Of a DNA stretch of 64,000 bases, positions 10,141 through 21,003 are shown piece after piece. A program made the translations under genes and the position numbers. The DNA is from Cycas panzhihuaensis. Lineage: Eukaryota > Cycadophyta. The notes under the pieces were generated by a model, which was not told the origin of the DNA, did not search any database, and worked only from the letters and a program-made list of their open reading frames with translations. The stretch lies in contig CM041465.1 in the NCBI GenBank assembly GCA_023213395.1, positions 174,723,741 to 174,787,740 on the forward strand, in the 5' to 3' direction. How positions within the stretch are numbered: the first letter of the stretch is position 1; the number at the start of each line of letters is the position of its first letter.

Positions 10141-11350
10141 TCCGTTCGTACCTAAAATGTGCTCCCGAGCAAATATTGTCTCCACTGGTGGATTGCGTGC
10201 ATTATAGCTAGCATTTCCTTGTCGTAAATGGGTTTTAACTTTTCTTTGTTGTTCAACTTCCTACTTTTGTATGATATCGGTCTTTTGTCTTGTAATAAGA
10301 TGGCTCCTAGGCCAAACCCTGATGCATCACACTCCAAGATGAATGGTTTAAAAAAGTTTGGAGTTGCTAGGATTGGAGCTCTTACCACTGCGCCCTTTAG
10401 TTCTTCCAAAGCATTGTCGGCAGTTGAATTCCATGCAAATGCATCCTTCTTAGTTAGGTCCGTAAGTGGGGCCACTATGTTGGCATATCCTTTTATGAAT
10501 TTCCTGAGGTATCCTGCTGCTCCCAGGAAATTGTGAACTCCCATGACATTCTTTGGTGCTGGCCAATCTACTATCGCCTGGACCTTCTTGGGGTCAACTT
10601 TGATTCCTTCTGGAGTAATTATATGACCGAGGTATTCCAGTTCCTGTTGGCCAAAAGAGCATTTTTTCTTGTTTGCAAAGAATAATCTATTTGCTAAAAT
10701 TTCCAAGACTAATCTAAGATGTGCCAAATGCTCGCTCCAAGTTTTGTTGTAGATAAGAATGTCATCAAAAAAGATTAGTACAAACTTCCTTAAGAATTCC
10801 TTGAATGTCAAGTTCATGGTAGCCTGGAATATTGCTGGGGCATTGGTTAGTCCAAAAGGCATCACTTTGAATTCGAATAGTCCTTCATGAGTTCATAAAG
10901 TTGTCTTGTGGACATCTTCTTCTTTTATCTGAATCTAATGGTAGCCTGATCGGAGACCGATCTTGGAGAACTATTTTGCCCCATGTATCTTGTCTAGCAA
11001 GTCGTCGATCCTGGGGATATGATATCTATTCTTTATAGTTAGCTTGTTTAGTCCTCTGTAATCCATGCACATACTGACTGTTCCATCTTTCTTAGGGCTA
11101 ATTACCACTGGAGATGCAAATGGACTTATGCTACTCTAAATGTGGCCTTGTGAGAGTAATTCTCTTGTTATGTTTTCGATCTCCTTCCTTATATGGTACA
11201 GGTGCCTGTATGGCCTTATGTTCACCGATGTGGCTCCTGGGACTAAATCAATAGCATGTTGAGTTTCTCTTGTTGGGGGTAACTCCTTCGGCTCTTCGAA
11301 TACTTGTTTATAGTCATTTAAGATGTGCTGTATCTTTGTTGGTATTTCTT
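10141..11350 (-). pseudogene. Element F reverse transcriptase and RNase H
   Basis: A long uninterrupted stretch (10865-10152) reads MPFGLTNAPAIFQATMN, the catalytic FFDDILIY (about 10770), ELEYLGHIITPEGIKVDP, FLGAAGYLRKFIKGY, then RNase H with FILECDASGFGLGAILLQ and KEMLAIMHAIHQWRQYLLG. The RT N-terminal half lies at 11240-10866 ([49 protein letters not shown]) and has several stops. The catalytic Asp pair is intact. All motifs are chromovirus-like and nearly match element E. Confidence 0.92.
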
Positions 11351-11409
11351 AGATTTCGACCTTGTGGCATGAGACTATGTATGTGGGAGCTTTCTTTCGC
11401 ATGATCTTC

Positions 11410-11990
11410 TCCATTCTATGGGACGACACTAGTTGCATTGGTGGATTTTTTGGTCCATGTAATATATATTTTGTGCCATTTATTTGGAAGCACGACCCTA
11501 GTCATATAGTTGGTGACTATATTCTCCAATGTTTGCAACCACTGTACCCCTAGAACTACATCGACTCCACCTATCTGTACACCTTCAAGTTGATGTTTTT
11601 GCAAAACCCTCCGCAAGCCGCTATTTTTCCGTTAGCAATTGATACTTGGAAGGTTTTCAATGGCTCCACCTTTATTCCTAGCTTCTGGGTTGTTGGTCTG
11701 TTAATAATGTTGTGGGTGCTCCCACTATCCACCAGTACTGCTATTGGAGCTCCTTTCAGCATCCCTTCGAATCGTAGTGTCTAAGGTGCAGTACTTTGTC
11801 CTGTTATGGCTTGCAGAGAGATCTGAACATTCTTTGTATCGACTTCAAGTAACTCATCCAGCTCGACTTTGATTTATTCATTGTTGTCTTCCTGATCTGG
11901 GACTACATCTTCTTCCGTTTGTTCTGGTATCTCTAATTCTTCATTATTTAGCATGAATACCTTTTTTCTCGAACACTAGTGCTCCTGGTT
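11410..11990 (-). pseudogene. Element F protease
   Basis: Aspartic protease that would cut the Gag-Pol polyprotein. It reads GAPIAVLVDSGSTHNIINR with catalytic DSG, then FQVSIANGKIAACGGFCKN and, in a shifted frame, GGVDVVLGVQWLQTL. About 80% of these residues match the element E protease. An acidic linker with EIPEQTEEDVVPDQEDNNE precedes it. One frameshift near 11590. Confidence 0.88.
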
Positions 11991-12950
11991 CCACTTTCCT
12001 CTGCATCTGAAACAAGTACCTTTCTTTATGTGTTCTTCTCGCGTAGGATTTTTCATCGTACTCTTGATTGCAAGAGAATCCGACTTAACTCCTGACCTAT
12101 TCCAATTCGCGTTAGGTGGTGGTGCAAATTCTGTTCTGCGCACATAGGTTGGCCTAGTTTCTTTAAGTTCAGCTTCGACACATCTAGCATGCTTTATGAT
12201 TTCTTCCAGTGCTCTATGTTGTTGTGTTAGTACGCGGAATCTTATGGGTGCGTTAAGACCACTTATATAGGTCTCCCTGAGACACTCCTAGGGGATGCTT
12301 GATGTAATCATGCATTGTAACATCTGGAATTATTCCGTATACTCTCGGACTGATCCAATCTGCTGTAGTCTTGTCAGCTGGGTGAAATAATGCATGGCCC
12401 ATGAGTCTTCGTACTGATTGATAATAGCCACTTAGAAATTTCTCCACTCTTGTTGCTATGGTCCTCGCATCTTTTTCCACCAATAATACCAATTTAAGGT
12501 TCGTCCATAAAGATGTAGAGAGGCAATGGGAAACATATCTGTCTCTAGCATCTGGTTTACTGCGAAATATGTTTCCATCTAGAGTAACCATGCTCTTATG
12601 TCATGTGTCTTTTCTGGATCAAATTTTTCCAATGCGATCTTCGTGTTTGTTGGAATTCCTTGTGATTTTATGTCCCTTCGTTAAAATACGAATCCTTTTT
12701 TAAACCTACCTTCTTGGTTCCCTTGGTCTGTGTCTTGATTTGAATCCTGATTTTGTTCTATTTTAGGTTGGGTTATCTCTTGCTTTTCTAATCTCACATT
12801 AAGGTTCTTGATCTACTATATGAGTTCCTGCATGACTGCTGTCATGGTTTCTGCCATTTGTTCCTCTACTTCTTGGGATCTCGGCATTTTGCTTGGCGGT
12901 CTGATCTTCCTGGATCTTAATTCCATCTAGATCCTTTCAAAATTCCTAAG
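11991..12950 (-). pseudogene. Element F gag
   Basis: Particle protein. On the minus strand it starts near 12900 and includes VTLDGNIFRSKPDARDRYV-type matrix/capsid sequence (12591-12253) with frame breaks, followed by a nucleocapsid zinc knuckle GTCFRCRGKWNQEH (about 12020-11970) whose spacing fits the chromovirus CFKCG-x-KW-x-x-x-H-x-C pattern in degraded form. Several frames are needed to read it. Confidence 0.7.
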
Positions 12951-13014
12951 GTGGGAGGGCAAGTCAAAATTTTGCTTCCCCCTAGTCAAAATATCTCCTT
13001 AAAATCCCACTTTA

Positions 13015-13035
13015 GAATGAAACTCTGATACCACT
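13015..13035 (-). promoter_or_regulatory. Element F primer-binding site
   Basis: On the minus strand, directly after the 5' LTR: TGGTATCAGAGTTTCATT, complementary to the 3' end of initiator-Met tRNA over its first 11 bases. It primes minus-strand DNA synthesis. Confidence 0.9.
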
Positions 13036-13488
13036 TGTAATGGTTCTTTTCACCCAAAAGGATAGAAATAGGACAGAATAGAGCTAAATTTCACAAATAA
13101 TATACAAGGGCATAATATAGATGAATATCTTCAATTATAAATCAATTACAAGAGCCAAATATGATGCAAAATAGATATAAAATACAAATGGAAGTTCTAG
13201 AATCACCAACACAACCTACGACAATCACCAAGCCCTTCGAGGTGGGGATCGTCCTCAGAAATGCAACCCTAAGGCCAAAAATCTATAGCTTCCCTGAGAT
13301 CGAAATTGAGAAGGAAGACTTCACAAAACTGATGATGAGGAATGACCTCAAATATCCCCATATATAAGCACTTAATCTAAGACTTAATGAGGTCGGCTAG
13401 AATAGGGAGAGATGCGCCTAGAATCACTTTTAGAAGTCGGCCACAACAAGTATATAGAGGTCGACCAGACGCTAATGGAGTCACTTCA
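13036..13488 (-). repeat. Element F 5' LTR
   Basis: 453 bp, the same length as the 3' LTR. Its right edge abuts the aattg target duplication and the resumed LTR of E. Confidence 0.93.
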
Positions 13489-13493
13489 AATTG

Positions 13494-13863
13494 ACCATTG
13501 TAAATAGGGATCAAATCCCTCATTTTAGATCATCAATTTCGGTTGCATATCTTCCATATTTTCGGCTTTAGGGCTGCAGTTGGCTTGGCCTTTTGGCCTA
13601 AGATATTTGGAGGATTCCCGCCTTGAAGGGATGAGCATTCAGTAAGGACATTTTATTGTATATTTTTGTACTTTCTAGTATTATTTTTGGACAATATATT
13701 TACCTTTTATTTGTACTATTTTCGTTGCTTTACTTCAATGTTTATGGTGTATTTCCAATATTCATTATTATTCGAGATTGATGAGATCTATTTGAGCATA
13801 TATTAGATCAGTATCTGTGAATCTCTATGTTATTTCTTAAATAAGTTAAAAGCTTCCGCTACA
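13494..13863 (+). repeat. Element E 5' LTR, second part
   Basis: Resumes with ACCATTGTAAATAGGGATC, as in the 3' copy near 18643, and ends AAGCTTCCGCTACA. A TATA-like run (TATTATATTT-type, 13650-13700) and the ATTATTCG block are shared with the 3' LTR. Confidence 0.93.
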
Positions 13864-13865
13864 AG

Positions 13866-13883
13866 TGGTATCAGAGCTTCATT
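13866..13883 (+). promoter_or_regulatory. Element E primer-binding site
   Basis: TGGTATCAGAGCTTCATT two bases after the LTR end; complementary to initiator-Met tRNA. Confidence 0.92.
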
Positions 13884-14099
13884 GAAGCTATACTGTGGAA
13901 GAGTGCCTTCTGAGATTATAGTTGAAGTTTTTCGAGAGAGGATCAAGACAGTCTACTCACATTCACAACAGTCAGTCCTGCAAGGAAGTGTGTGTCATTT
14001 TGGTGAGAAGAAGGTGAAAATTTTTTCCACCCTCCCACCTGTGGATCTTCAAAGGGGCCCAAACAAAGTTACATTCTAAGAAAATTATACAGCAAAAGA

Positions 14100-15270
14100 A
14101 GATGTTGACCGCCCAAAGCCAATCCAGTTAAGAACAAACCACCACAAACGAAGTAGGAAAGGAAATCCTAGCTTCTTTAGCAAACCTCACAGCCCTCATG
14201 GACAAAATTAACTTTAAGCTAGACGAACCACAAGTATAACCAATATGGGCCAAATAAGAAAAGGAATGGATAAACCCAGATCCTCGAAGCAAAATAGAAC
14301 AAGAAAATACAAGTAATTTCAAAGGAAGATTTAAAAGAGGAGGAGAATATCAAAGGAGAAAAAGTAACGATGGGGCAACAATGGCAAAGGTCACCCTGGA
14401 CAAGTTTGACCTCGACAAATCAAGAAATATAAGGGAATGGATTTTACAAACGGAAACCAATTTCTCAGTCTACGCGATACTAGAAAATGAGCAAGTAGCC
14501 ATGGCATCACTACATTTGTACGGTCAAGTTTTGAAATGGTATTCGTGGTGGCTTGGAACAAGTGGAAAACAAATAGAAACCTGGCACAACATGAAGCATG
14601 GGTTCATAACCCAATATGAAGATTCATGGAGTACGGACTATTTCGCCCAGTTCACACCTAGTTGACAAGACTATAGCAAACAAGCTCAGTCCAAGAGTTT
14701 AACGAACAATTTTAAGTGTTACAATGTCTAATTCCATTAACAGTGCCATCATAACTCCTTTTGGAAACATATATTAGTGGATTGAAACCTCCAATAAGAT
14801 ATCGTCTAAAGGAAATGGAGGTACCAACATTGGATTCAACAATCAAGACAGCAAGATGCGTGGAAGCAGAACTACAGGAGACTAGACCTACTTTCACACG
14901 CAGAACGGAAAGCTCGCAGGGATTTAACCCAAATTAGAACAGGTTAAGAACCAAAGCCGAGGCTCCATTAACAGTTAGAAATAATCAAGAGACAACGACG
15001 AAGGATGAACATTTGAAGAAAGGAACTTGTTTCAAATGTGGTTCGAAGTGGAGCTGCGAATATCAATGCATCAGGAAAATGCTTTACATGATCGATATCG
15101 AAGACACGACAATACTGGAGCAAGAAGAAGCACCGGAAGAAATTTACGAGGAAGTTGAAGAAAAGCCAGAAGAAGATGAAGTCAATGAACTATTTGAACT
15201 AGATACAGAAAATGTACACATTTCACTACAAGCAATTACAGGACAAAGTGTCACTCCACAAACACTCTGA
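14100..15270 (+). pseudogene. Element E gag
   Basis: Capsid part reads VTLDKFDLDKSRNIREWILQ and ASLHLYGQVLKWYSWW (about 14387-14560), the retrotransposon gag fold signature, then stops at 14665. The nucleocapsid knuckle at about 15019-15060 is CFKCGSKWSCEYQC: the position normally His is Ser, so zinc binding would be lost. A Glu-rich linker (EEEVEEKPEEDE-like) leads into protease. Several frameshifts and stops. Confidence 0.8.
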
Positions 15271-15276
15271 TTCCAA

Positions 15277-15597
15277 GTGATGATTAAAGGTGCGCCTATT
15301 GCAATACTAGTCGATAGTGGCAGTACACACAACTTTATAAACAAGGCAATTGCAAAGAAGCTTGGAATTAAAATAGAACCAATAAACACATTCCAAGTAT
15401 CAATCGCCAATGGGAAAACAACACCGTGTGGAGGTTTCTACAGAAAAATCAACTTACAAATGGGTGAATATTCCACAAACACATGCATGTTCGCAATGCA
15501 AATCGGCGGCATGGACGTAGTATTGGGAATTCGGTGGTTTGAAACAATGGGAAATGTAGTCACTAATTATATGACAAGATTTATGTGCTTTCGCTAA
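15277..15597 (+). pseudogene. Element E protease
   Basis: 106 open codons: MIKGAPIAILVDSGSTHNFI with the catalytic DSG, FQVSIANGKTTPCGGFY, and GGMDVVLGIRWFETM, the second protease motif. It matches the F protease closely. It is cut off by a stop before RT, where an intact element would continue. Confidence 0.9.
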
Positions 15598-15615
15598 GGA
15601 GGGCATAAATACAAA

Positions 15616-16728
15616 TTGCATGCACCGCCAACGCCACCAGTACAATTAGTTTCGTCACACCGTATGGAGAAGCTTCTTAGGAAAAAAATGCCAACATATA
15701 TTATGACATGCTATAAGGTCGAAATTGAGGATATTCCACCAGAGGTTCAACAAATTATAGAAGAGTACAAGACAATGTTTAACGAACTGAAAGGACTACC
15801 GGATCTTCAACAAAATCAGAATGCAATAGAACTTTTACTAGGTGCAACACTAGTCAACATTCAACCCTATAGGCATCTGTATCATTTATGGAAAGAAATC
15901 GAGAAAATCACAAGGGAACTACTATCCCAAGGAAGTATTACTACCAGCACAAGCCCATTTGCATCCCCAATTGTTATTATCCTAAAGAAGGATGGCTCAT
16001 ATAGAATGTGTGTGGACTACAGAGGTCTCAATGAACTAATAGTTAAGAATAGGTATCCAATTCTGTGCATTGATGATTTGTTGGATGAAATCCATGGGGC
16101 AAAGTACTTTTCAAAAATTGACTTACGCTCGGGATATCATCAAATCCGGATAAGGGAAGAAGATGTGTACAAGACAACGTTCAAAACACATTAAAGCTTA
16201 TTCGAATTCAGGGTAATGCCGTTTGGATTAACAAACGCACCGGCAATTTTTCAGAGCACCATGAACAATACCTTCAGGCAAGTGCTACGCAAATTTGTGT
16301 TAATTTTCTTCGATGATATTTTAATCTACAGTAAAACGTGGGACGAGCATTTAGAACACTCGAGAATCGTTTTTGAAATTCTACGCAATAATCAATTCTT
16401 TGCTAACAAGAAGAAATGTCCGTTTGCAAAGGAGGAACTAGAATACTTAGGCCACATCATAACTAGAGAAGGCATAAGGATTGACCCAAATAAGATACAA
16501 GCAATTGTCAATTGGCCAACCCCAACAAGTGTTACAACAGTTCGTGGGTTCTTGGGGATAGCAGGATTTGTTAGGAAGTTCATTAAGGGTCATGCACACC
16601 TAGCAGCTCCACTCACAGACTTAACCAAAAAAGACATGTTTGGTTGGAACCCGAAGGCAGAAGAAGCATTTGGTGATCTCAAGAAACCCATGATAATAGC
16701 TCCAATATTAACAACACCTGGTTTTTAA
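15616..16728 (+). pseudogene. Element E reverse transcriptase
   Basis: RT fingers and palm: PYRHLYHLWKEIEKI, SPFASPIVIILKKDGSYRM, CVDYRGLNELIVKNRYPI, YFSKIDLRSGYHQIRI; one TAA at 16192-16194; then MPFGLTNAPAIFQSTMN, FVLIFFDDILIYSKTW with both catalytic Asp, ELEYLGHIITREGIRIDP and FLGIAGFVRKFIKGH. Except for that stop the domain reads in one frame to 16728. Confidence 0.93.
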
Positions 16729-17115
16729 AAATCGTTCGTACTGGAGTGTGATGCATTAGGATTTGGAATAGGGGCAGTCTAACTCCAAGATAAACGACCA
16801 ATAGCTTATGAGAGTCGGAAGTTGAATAACAGAGAAAAACTCAAACCAATTTATGATAAGGAGATGCTCACAATCATGCATGCCATCCAGCAATGGTGAC
16901 AATATCTACTGGGGAGTTCATTTCAAGTGTGCACGAATCATGATAGTCTGAAATACTTCCTCAGACAGAAGATATTGTCCAATGAGCAACAAAAATGGGT
17001 CAGTAAGTTGCAGAATTTTGACTTCACAATAGTATATAAGAAAGACAAAGAAAATATTATAGCAAACGCATTATCATGAATCCCAAATGAAACAAAGGAA
17101 GGTCCTTCATTACAA
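16729..17115 (+). pseudogene. Element E RNase H
   Basis: Reads FVLECDALGFGIGAV, KRPIAYESRKLNNREKLKPI, KEMLTIMHAIQQW, then HDSLKYFLRQKILSNEQQKW and FDFTIVYKKDKENIIANALS. Stops at about 16781, 16897 (W*QYLL) and 17078 (LS*IPNE) interrupt it. Same frame as RT. Confidence 0.88.
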
Positions 17116-18458
17116 TTGATATCAACAATTACACCCTCATGGTTAAAATCCATCAGAACTGAATATATGGCAGATCCAAGATACCAAAAACTCTTAAATA
17201 ACATCAAGGGAAGCGATTCAGATAGATACCAGCAAAAGGGTGATCTGATTCTTAGGAATGACAAAATCTGTATAATTGAAAATTCAAAATTAAAAGGAAT
17301 TATATTGCAAGAAGAACATTCGGTCCTTGAAGTAGGCCACACTGGTATAGATAAGACATATCAGAAGATAAAAGCATCGTACTTTTGGAAGGGCTTGAAA
17401 TCAGATGTCCAAAAATTCGTGACAGAATGCAATACTTGTCAAAAAAACAAGGTAGAATGTGCAAAGGTCGTTAGATTAACAAAATATAGTCATTTTTGAG
17501 GGCTACAATCAATAACAAAGGCAAGTGACATTGCAAAACTATATATGAAAGAAATCCATAGACTACACGGGTTTCCTAAAACTATTGTAAGTGATAAGGA
17601 CCCAAAATTTTGGAAGGACTTATTCAAAATTGCAGGTACAAAATTGCATATGAGCATAGCTTATCATCCTTAAACAGATGGACAAATGGAGATAATCAAC
17701 AAATGTCTGGAAGGCTATTTGAAGAATTTCTGCTCGGATAAATAGAACCAGTAGCACAAGTGGTTTCACTTAGCCGAGTGGTGGTATAATACAACATACC
17801 ACTCTTCCACCAAGATGACACCCTTCCAGGCTCTTTATGGATACTGACTGCCATCTCTATTGACATGGAAGGGATCGTCCCAAGTTTAGGCTATTCAAGA
17901 ACACCAAAATCAAATGGAAGGCACGATTAGAATTCTTAAGGATAATTTGGTAATGGCAAGGAACAAAATAAAGCAACAAGCAGATGCACAACGATTCGAA
18001 AGGAGCATCCAGAAGGACGACTGGGTTTTTCTCTGGTTGCAACCATACAAACAGACATCATTAAGCAAGATGAATACACAAAAGCTCGCTCCTCGATATT
18101 TTGGACCATATCAAGTACTTGATAGAATCGGGGAAGTATCCTACAAAATTAAGCTACCGACAACAAGTAAGATCCATGACACTTTTCATGTTTCATGCCT
18201 GGAGAAAAAGATCAGCGACAAAGTAGTACCACAAACATCCTTGCCAGAACTCAATGAAGAAGGAAAGATTATACTGAAACCAGAAGGGATACTCCAAATT
18301 CGCACCAGGCAACTTCGAATAAGACAAGTCAGAGAGTACCTCGCAAAATAGCAAACGTTGGATGCAAAAGACATGACATGGGAGCCAGACAAGTGGATAC
18401 AATAGTTTCCAAAACTACCAATGCTTTGGGGGCAAAGCATATTTTTAAGGGGGGGGAC
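17116..18458 (+). pseudogene. Element E integrase with chromodomain, core deleted
   Basis: Zinc-binding part GHTGIDKTYQKIKASYFWKG and FVTECNTCQKNKVECAK, then an in-frame jump straight to VVRLTKYSHF: about 40 residues present in F, including the first catalytic Asp (ISMDFITG), are missing. The second Asp (IVSDKDPKF) has lost four residues after it (F has TSKF), and HP*TDGQMEI keeps the Glu. The tail reads KLAPRYFGPYQVLDRIGEV, KIHDTFHVSCL and REYLAK*QTLDAKDMTWEPDKW, a chromodomain with one stop. It cannot be catalytic. Confidence 0.92.
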
Positions 18459-18459
18459 T
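18438..18459 (+). promoter_or_regulatory. Element E polypurine tract
   Basis: TTTTTAAGGGGGGGGACT directly before the 3' LTR; primer for plus-strand DNA. Confidence 0.88.
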
Positions 18460-19009
18460 TGTTGCGTTCCAAATAACCCCTCTCTTTAGGGGCTTGTCAG
18501 CTGACTTAAACCCCCAGAAATAAGCGTAGGAATAGGAGTATTGGTCGACCTGTAAGCCTATCTTCTGGCCAACTTCATTCATGGTTCACTCCCAGTGAAC
18601 TGTCCTAGTTCTGGCCGACTTCAAGCTAGATAATAATTGACCATTATAAATAGGGATCAAAGCTCTCATTTTAGATCATCAATTTCAGTTGGATCTCTTC
18701 CATATTTTCGGCTTTAGGGCTGCAGTTGGTTTGGCCTTTTGGCCTAAGATATTTGGAGGATTCTCGCCTTGAAGGGACGAGCATTCAGTAAGAATATTCT
18801 GTTGTATATTTTTGTACTTTCCAGTATTATTTTTGGATAATATACTTACCTTTTATTTGTACTATCTCCATTGCTTTACTTCAATGTTTATGGGGTATTT
18901 CCAATATTCATTATTATTTGAGATTGATGAGATCTGTTTAAGCATATATTAGATCAGTATCTGTGAATCTTTGTGTTATTTCTGAAATAAGTTAAAAGCT
19001 TCCGCTACA
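18460..19009 (+). repeat. Element E 3' LTR
   Basis: 550 bp, TGTTGCGTTCCAAATAACCC to AAGCTTCCGCTACA, followed by the TSD acatg. Confidence 0.95.
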
Positions 19010-19014
19010 ACATG

Positions 19015-20689
19015 ACTATTTATAATCAATACAAGAACCAGACATCACTAGGAGAATCAATATGAGTCCAGTTCACTAATGAAGATATTCAAATTATTAA
19101 TGAATTGAAATCCTTCTACCATGAAAAGGCATTATCACATATTATCTTGATGATATCATAGTTCAAGAGTCAGTAATGCTTGCCAACATTTTGGACCATG
19201 TTTGACTCTAATGCCTAGTTCAGAAACAAAACAATCATCGTATGTTTTTAAGCATATTGATGTAATAAACCAACAATTGCAATTAAGAAGATTTGCATGA
19301 GTACGTATGACGAGACAACAAGAGACCAAGTCATTAAGATAAATTGATTGGTCAATCATAAATCGAACACAACAAGTGTGGCGAACCTGGGAGCAACAAC
19401 ATGGGCCCAATCTAGATTTAAAAGGGACTATGAACGCATTTGCACATTTGAGTCTACAAGAGTGTGGGCAATCCTCAATCAATAGCACTACACAAGGACA
19501 ACACATGAGCCCTAAACAAAGACAGGCCCTATTTGGGAAATATTATGAGCGAAAACAAAAGGATTGAAAGAGCGACTTTAGACAATGAAGGCTTTCCCAA
19601 CTAAGAAATGTAAGATCACCTATAAAACCGTTGATATCCACTATGGTGATGTTGAAGGGTATAAAACAGAAATTACCTACATTTTATGGTAAAATAGACG
19701 AATATCCAAGTCGACACTTTAATGTGTGCAAAACAATATGGATGGCAAACGGTGAAACTGATAAAGGTCATTGGTTGCAAGCATTCCTAGCAACCCTACA
19801 AGACATTGCGAATGAATGGTTTAAAGAATTTAGCAAGGGGCGTTTCACAAAATGGAGCAATTTATGTGAAGTCTTTGAGAAGGAATTTAGACTTCTGTGA
19901 GATGACAATGAAGTGGTGGATCAAATATACAAGCTCAAACAAGAAACAAAGGAGACAGTTAAAAGCTATAATATCGAGTTGAAAAGTTTAATCAAGAAAA
20001 TGGAAAGCAAAGTAATTGACGGGTTACAAAAGAGAGAGTTTTTGGAAGGGCTACTTCCAAGATACCAAAGGAAACTTCAGGTAGTTCCACCTGCATCATA
20101 CCAAGAAGCGGTAAATCGAGTAATGAATCTCGAGATCGAGTATAAACCAAAAGCATGGCATCAAGATAAAACTATGGAAGTAGAAGATAATGAAGAGTCT
20201 TCTATTGAGCAATTAAGGGACGACTTGATGCGAATGATGAAAGACCTCACGCGGTAACAATTGAAGGAATGATGGCAAATATGGTGCATCAAGTGTAGAG
20301 CAGAAGGACACATGGAATTGGAGTGCCTCGAAAGCCAAGCTTTCAAGTACTGTCACATCTACAAGATGAATAATCATGACACGAAGGAATGTAGCTTCAA
20401 CATATGCACATGCAAACGACAAGAACGAAATGTGTTTTTCACATGACAAGGGACTAACAGACCTTCTCTTGGGCGAGAGTGTGGATTGGGCCAACTAGTA
20501 CCAAGAGATTCCCAAGGACAGCCCATGATCTAGTGTTTTTAGTGCAAGTTATGGGGGCACTTTAGCAAAAATTGCTCGAACATTGAAAACAATATAATTA
20601 TAACATTATGTCAATGGTGTGGACCTGGGGACCATGATGATTATCATTGCCCTCAACAATGGAATAAGTCTGTGAATTTGGTGGACATT
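19015..20689 (+). pseudogene. Element A gag with four zinc knuckles
   Basis: Capsid signature: KLPTFYGKIDEYPSRHFNVC, HWLQAFLATLQDIANEWFKE, then after a stop LKQETKETVKSYNIELKSLI, LEGLLPRYQRKL and YQEAVNRVMNLEIE (19631-20257). Four CCHC-type knuckles follow: CIKCRAEGHMELEC, CHIYKMNNHDTKEC (second Cys is Tyr), CF*CKLWGHFSKNC (a TAG inside) and CQWCGPGDHDDYHC, between about 20287 and 20653. Multiple knuckles are unusual for chromoviruses. G is inserted just after the last one. The upstream stretch 19015-19630 holds decayed leader and N-terminal sequence. Confidence 0.85.
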
Positions 20690-21003
20690 TGATGAGTCTT
20701 CATTAAATCCTTAGGATTAAGTCCTCTTTAAGTCCTTAGATCTCCCCCTATTCATTTATTCCTTCATTACTTTATTTTTTAAAGTATACTTAGGACTTTT
20801 AGAATAATGTATTATTTTTAGCAGTTAGGTGTATATTATATGCATGGATGACGTGTGTCTAGCATGCAGTCGCCTCACCCATATATATGTACCTTATGAA
20901 TTCTTTGGAAAGGCATTCATTCTTGGAGTTCTTCTCATTTGGTGCATGTGTCTTGCCCTCTTGCTCTCTTGATCCCTTCTTATCCTTTTGATGTACCACA
21001 TCA
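20690..21003 (+). repeat. Element G 5' LTR
   Basis: TGATGAGTCTTCATTAAATC to GATGTACCACATCA. The next sequence is already RT-thumb coding, not a primer site. Confidence 0.93.

Larger units (their letters stand above)
8045..13488 (-). mobile_element. Ty3/gypsy chromovirus F
   Basis: Best preserved element in the window. Two LTRs of equal length (453 bp: 8045-8497 and 13036-13488) and a perfect TSD aattg (8040-8044, 13489-13493). On the minus strand the order is LTR, PBS, gag, knuckle, protease, RT, RNase H, integrase, chromodomain, PPT, LTR. The LTRs differ at about 10 of the first 178 bp, so it is younger than its host E but not recent. Pol carries a handful of stops only. Confidence 0.95.
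7865..19009 (+). mobile_element. Ty3/gypsy chromovirus E (hosts element F in its 5' LTR)
   Basis: TSD acatg at 7860-7864 and 19010-19014. Its 5' LTR is split by F into 7865-8044 and 13494-13863 (180 + 370 = 550 bp), exactly the length of the 3' LTR at 18460-19009. Internal order from 13864: PBS, gag, zinc knuckle remnant, protease, RT, RNase H, integrase, chromodomain remnant, polypurine tract. Without F it is about 5.7 kb. It is a close relative of F but was inserted earlier. Several stops and an in-frame integrase deletion make it non-functional. Confidence 0.95.

Noticed and set aside
10228-10536. 102-codon plus-strand open frame
   Set aside because: Antisense shadow of the intact RNase H/RT frame of element F on the minus strand.
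13866-13883. tRNA-like sequence
   Set aside because: Matches only the 3' end of initiator-Met tRNA; these are primer-binding sites (also 13015, 33368, 46928, 51810, 56011, 60805), not tRNA genes.
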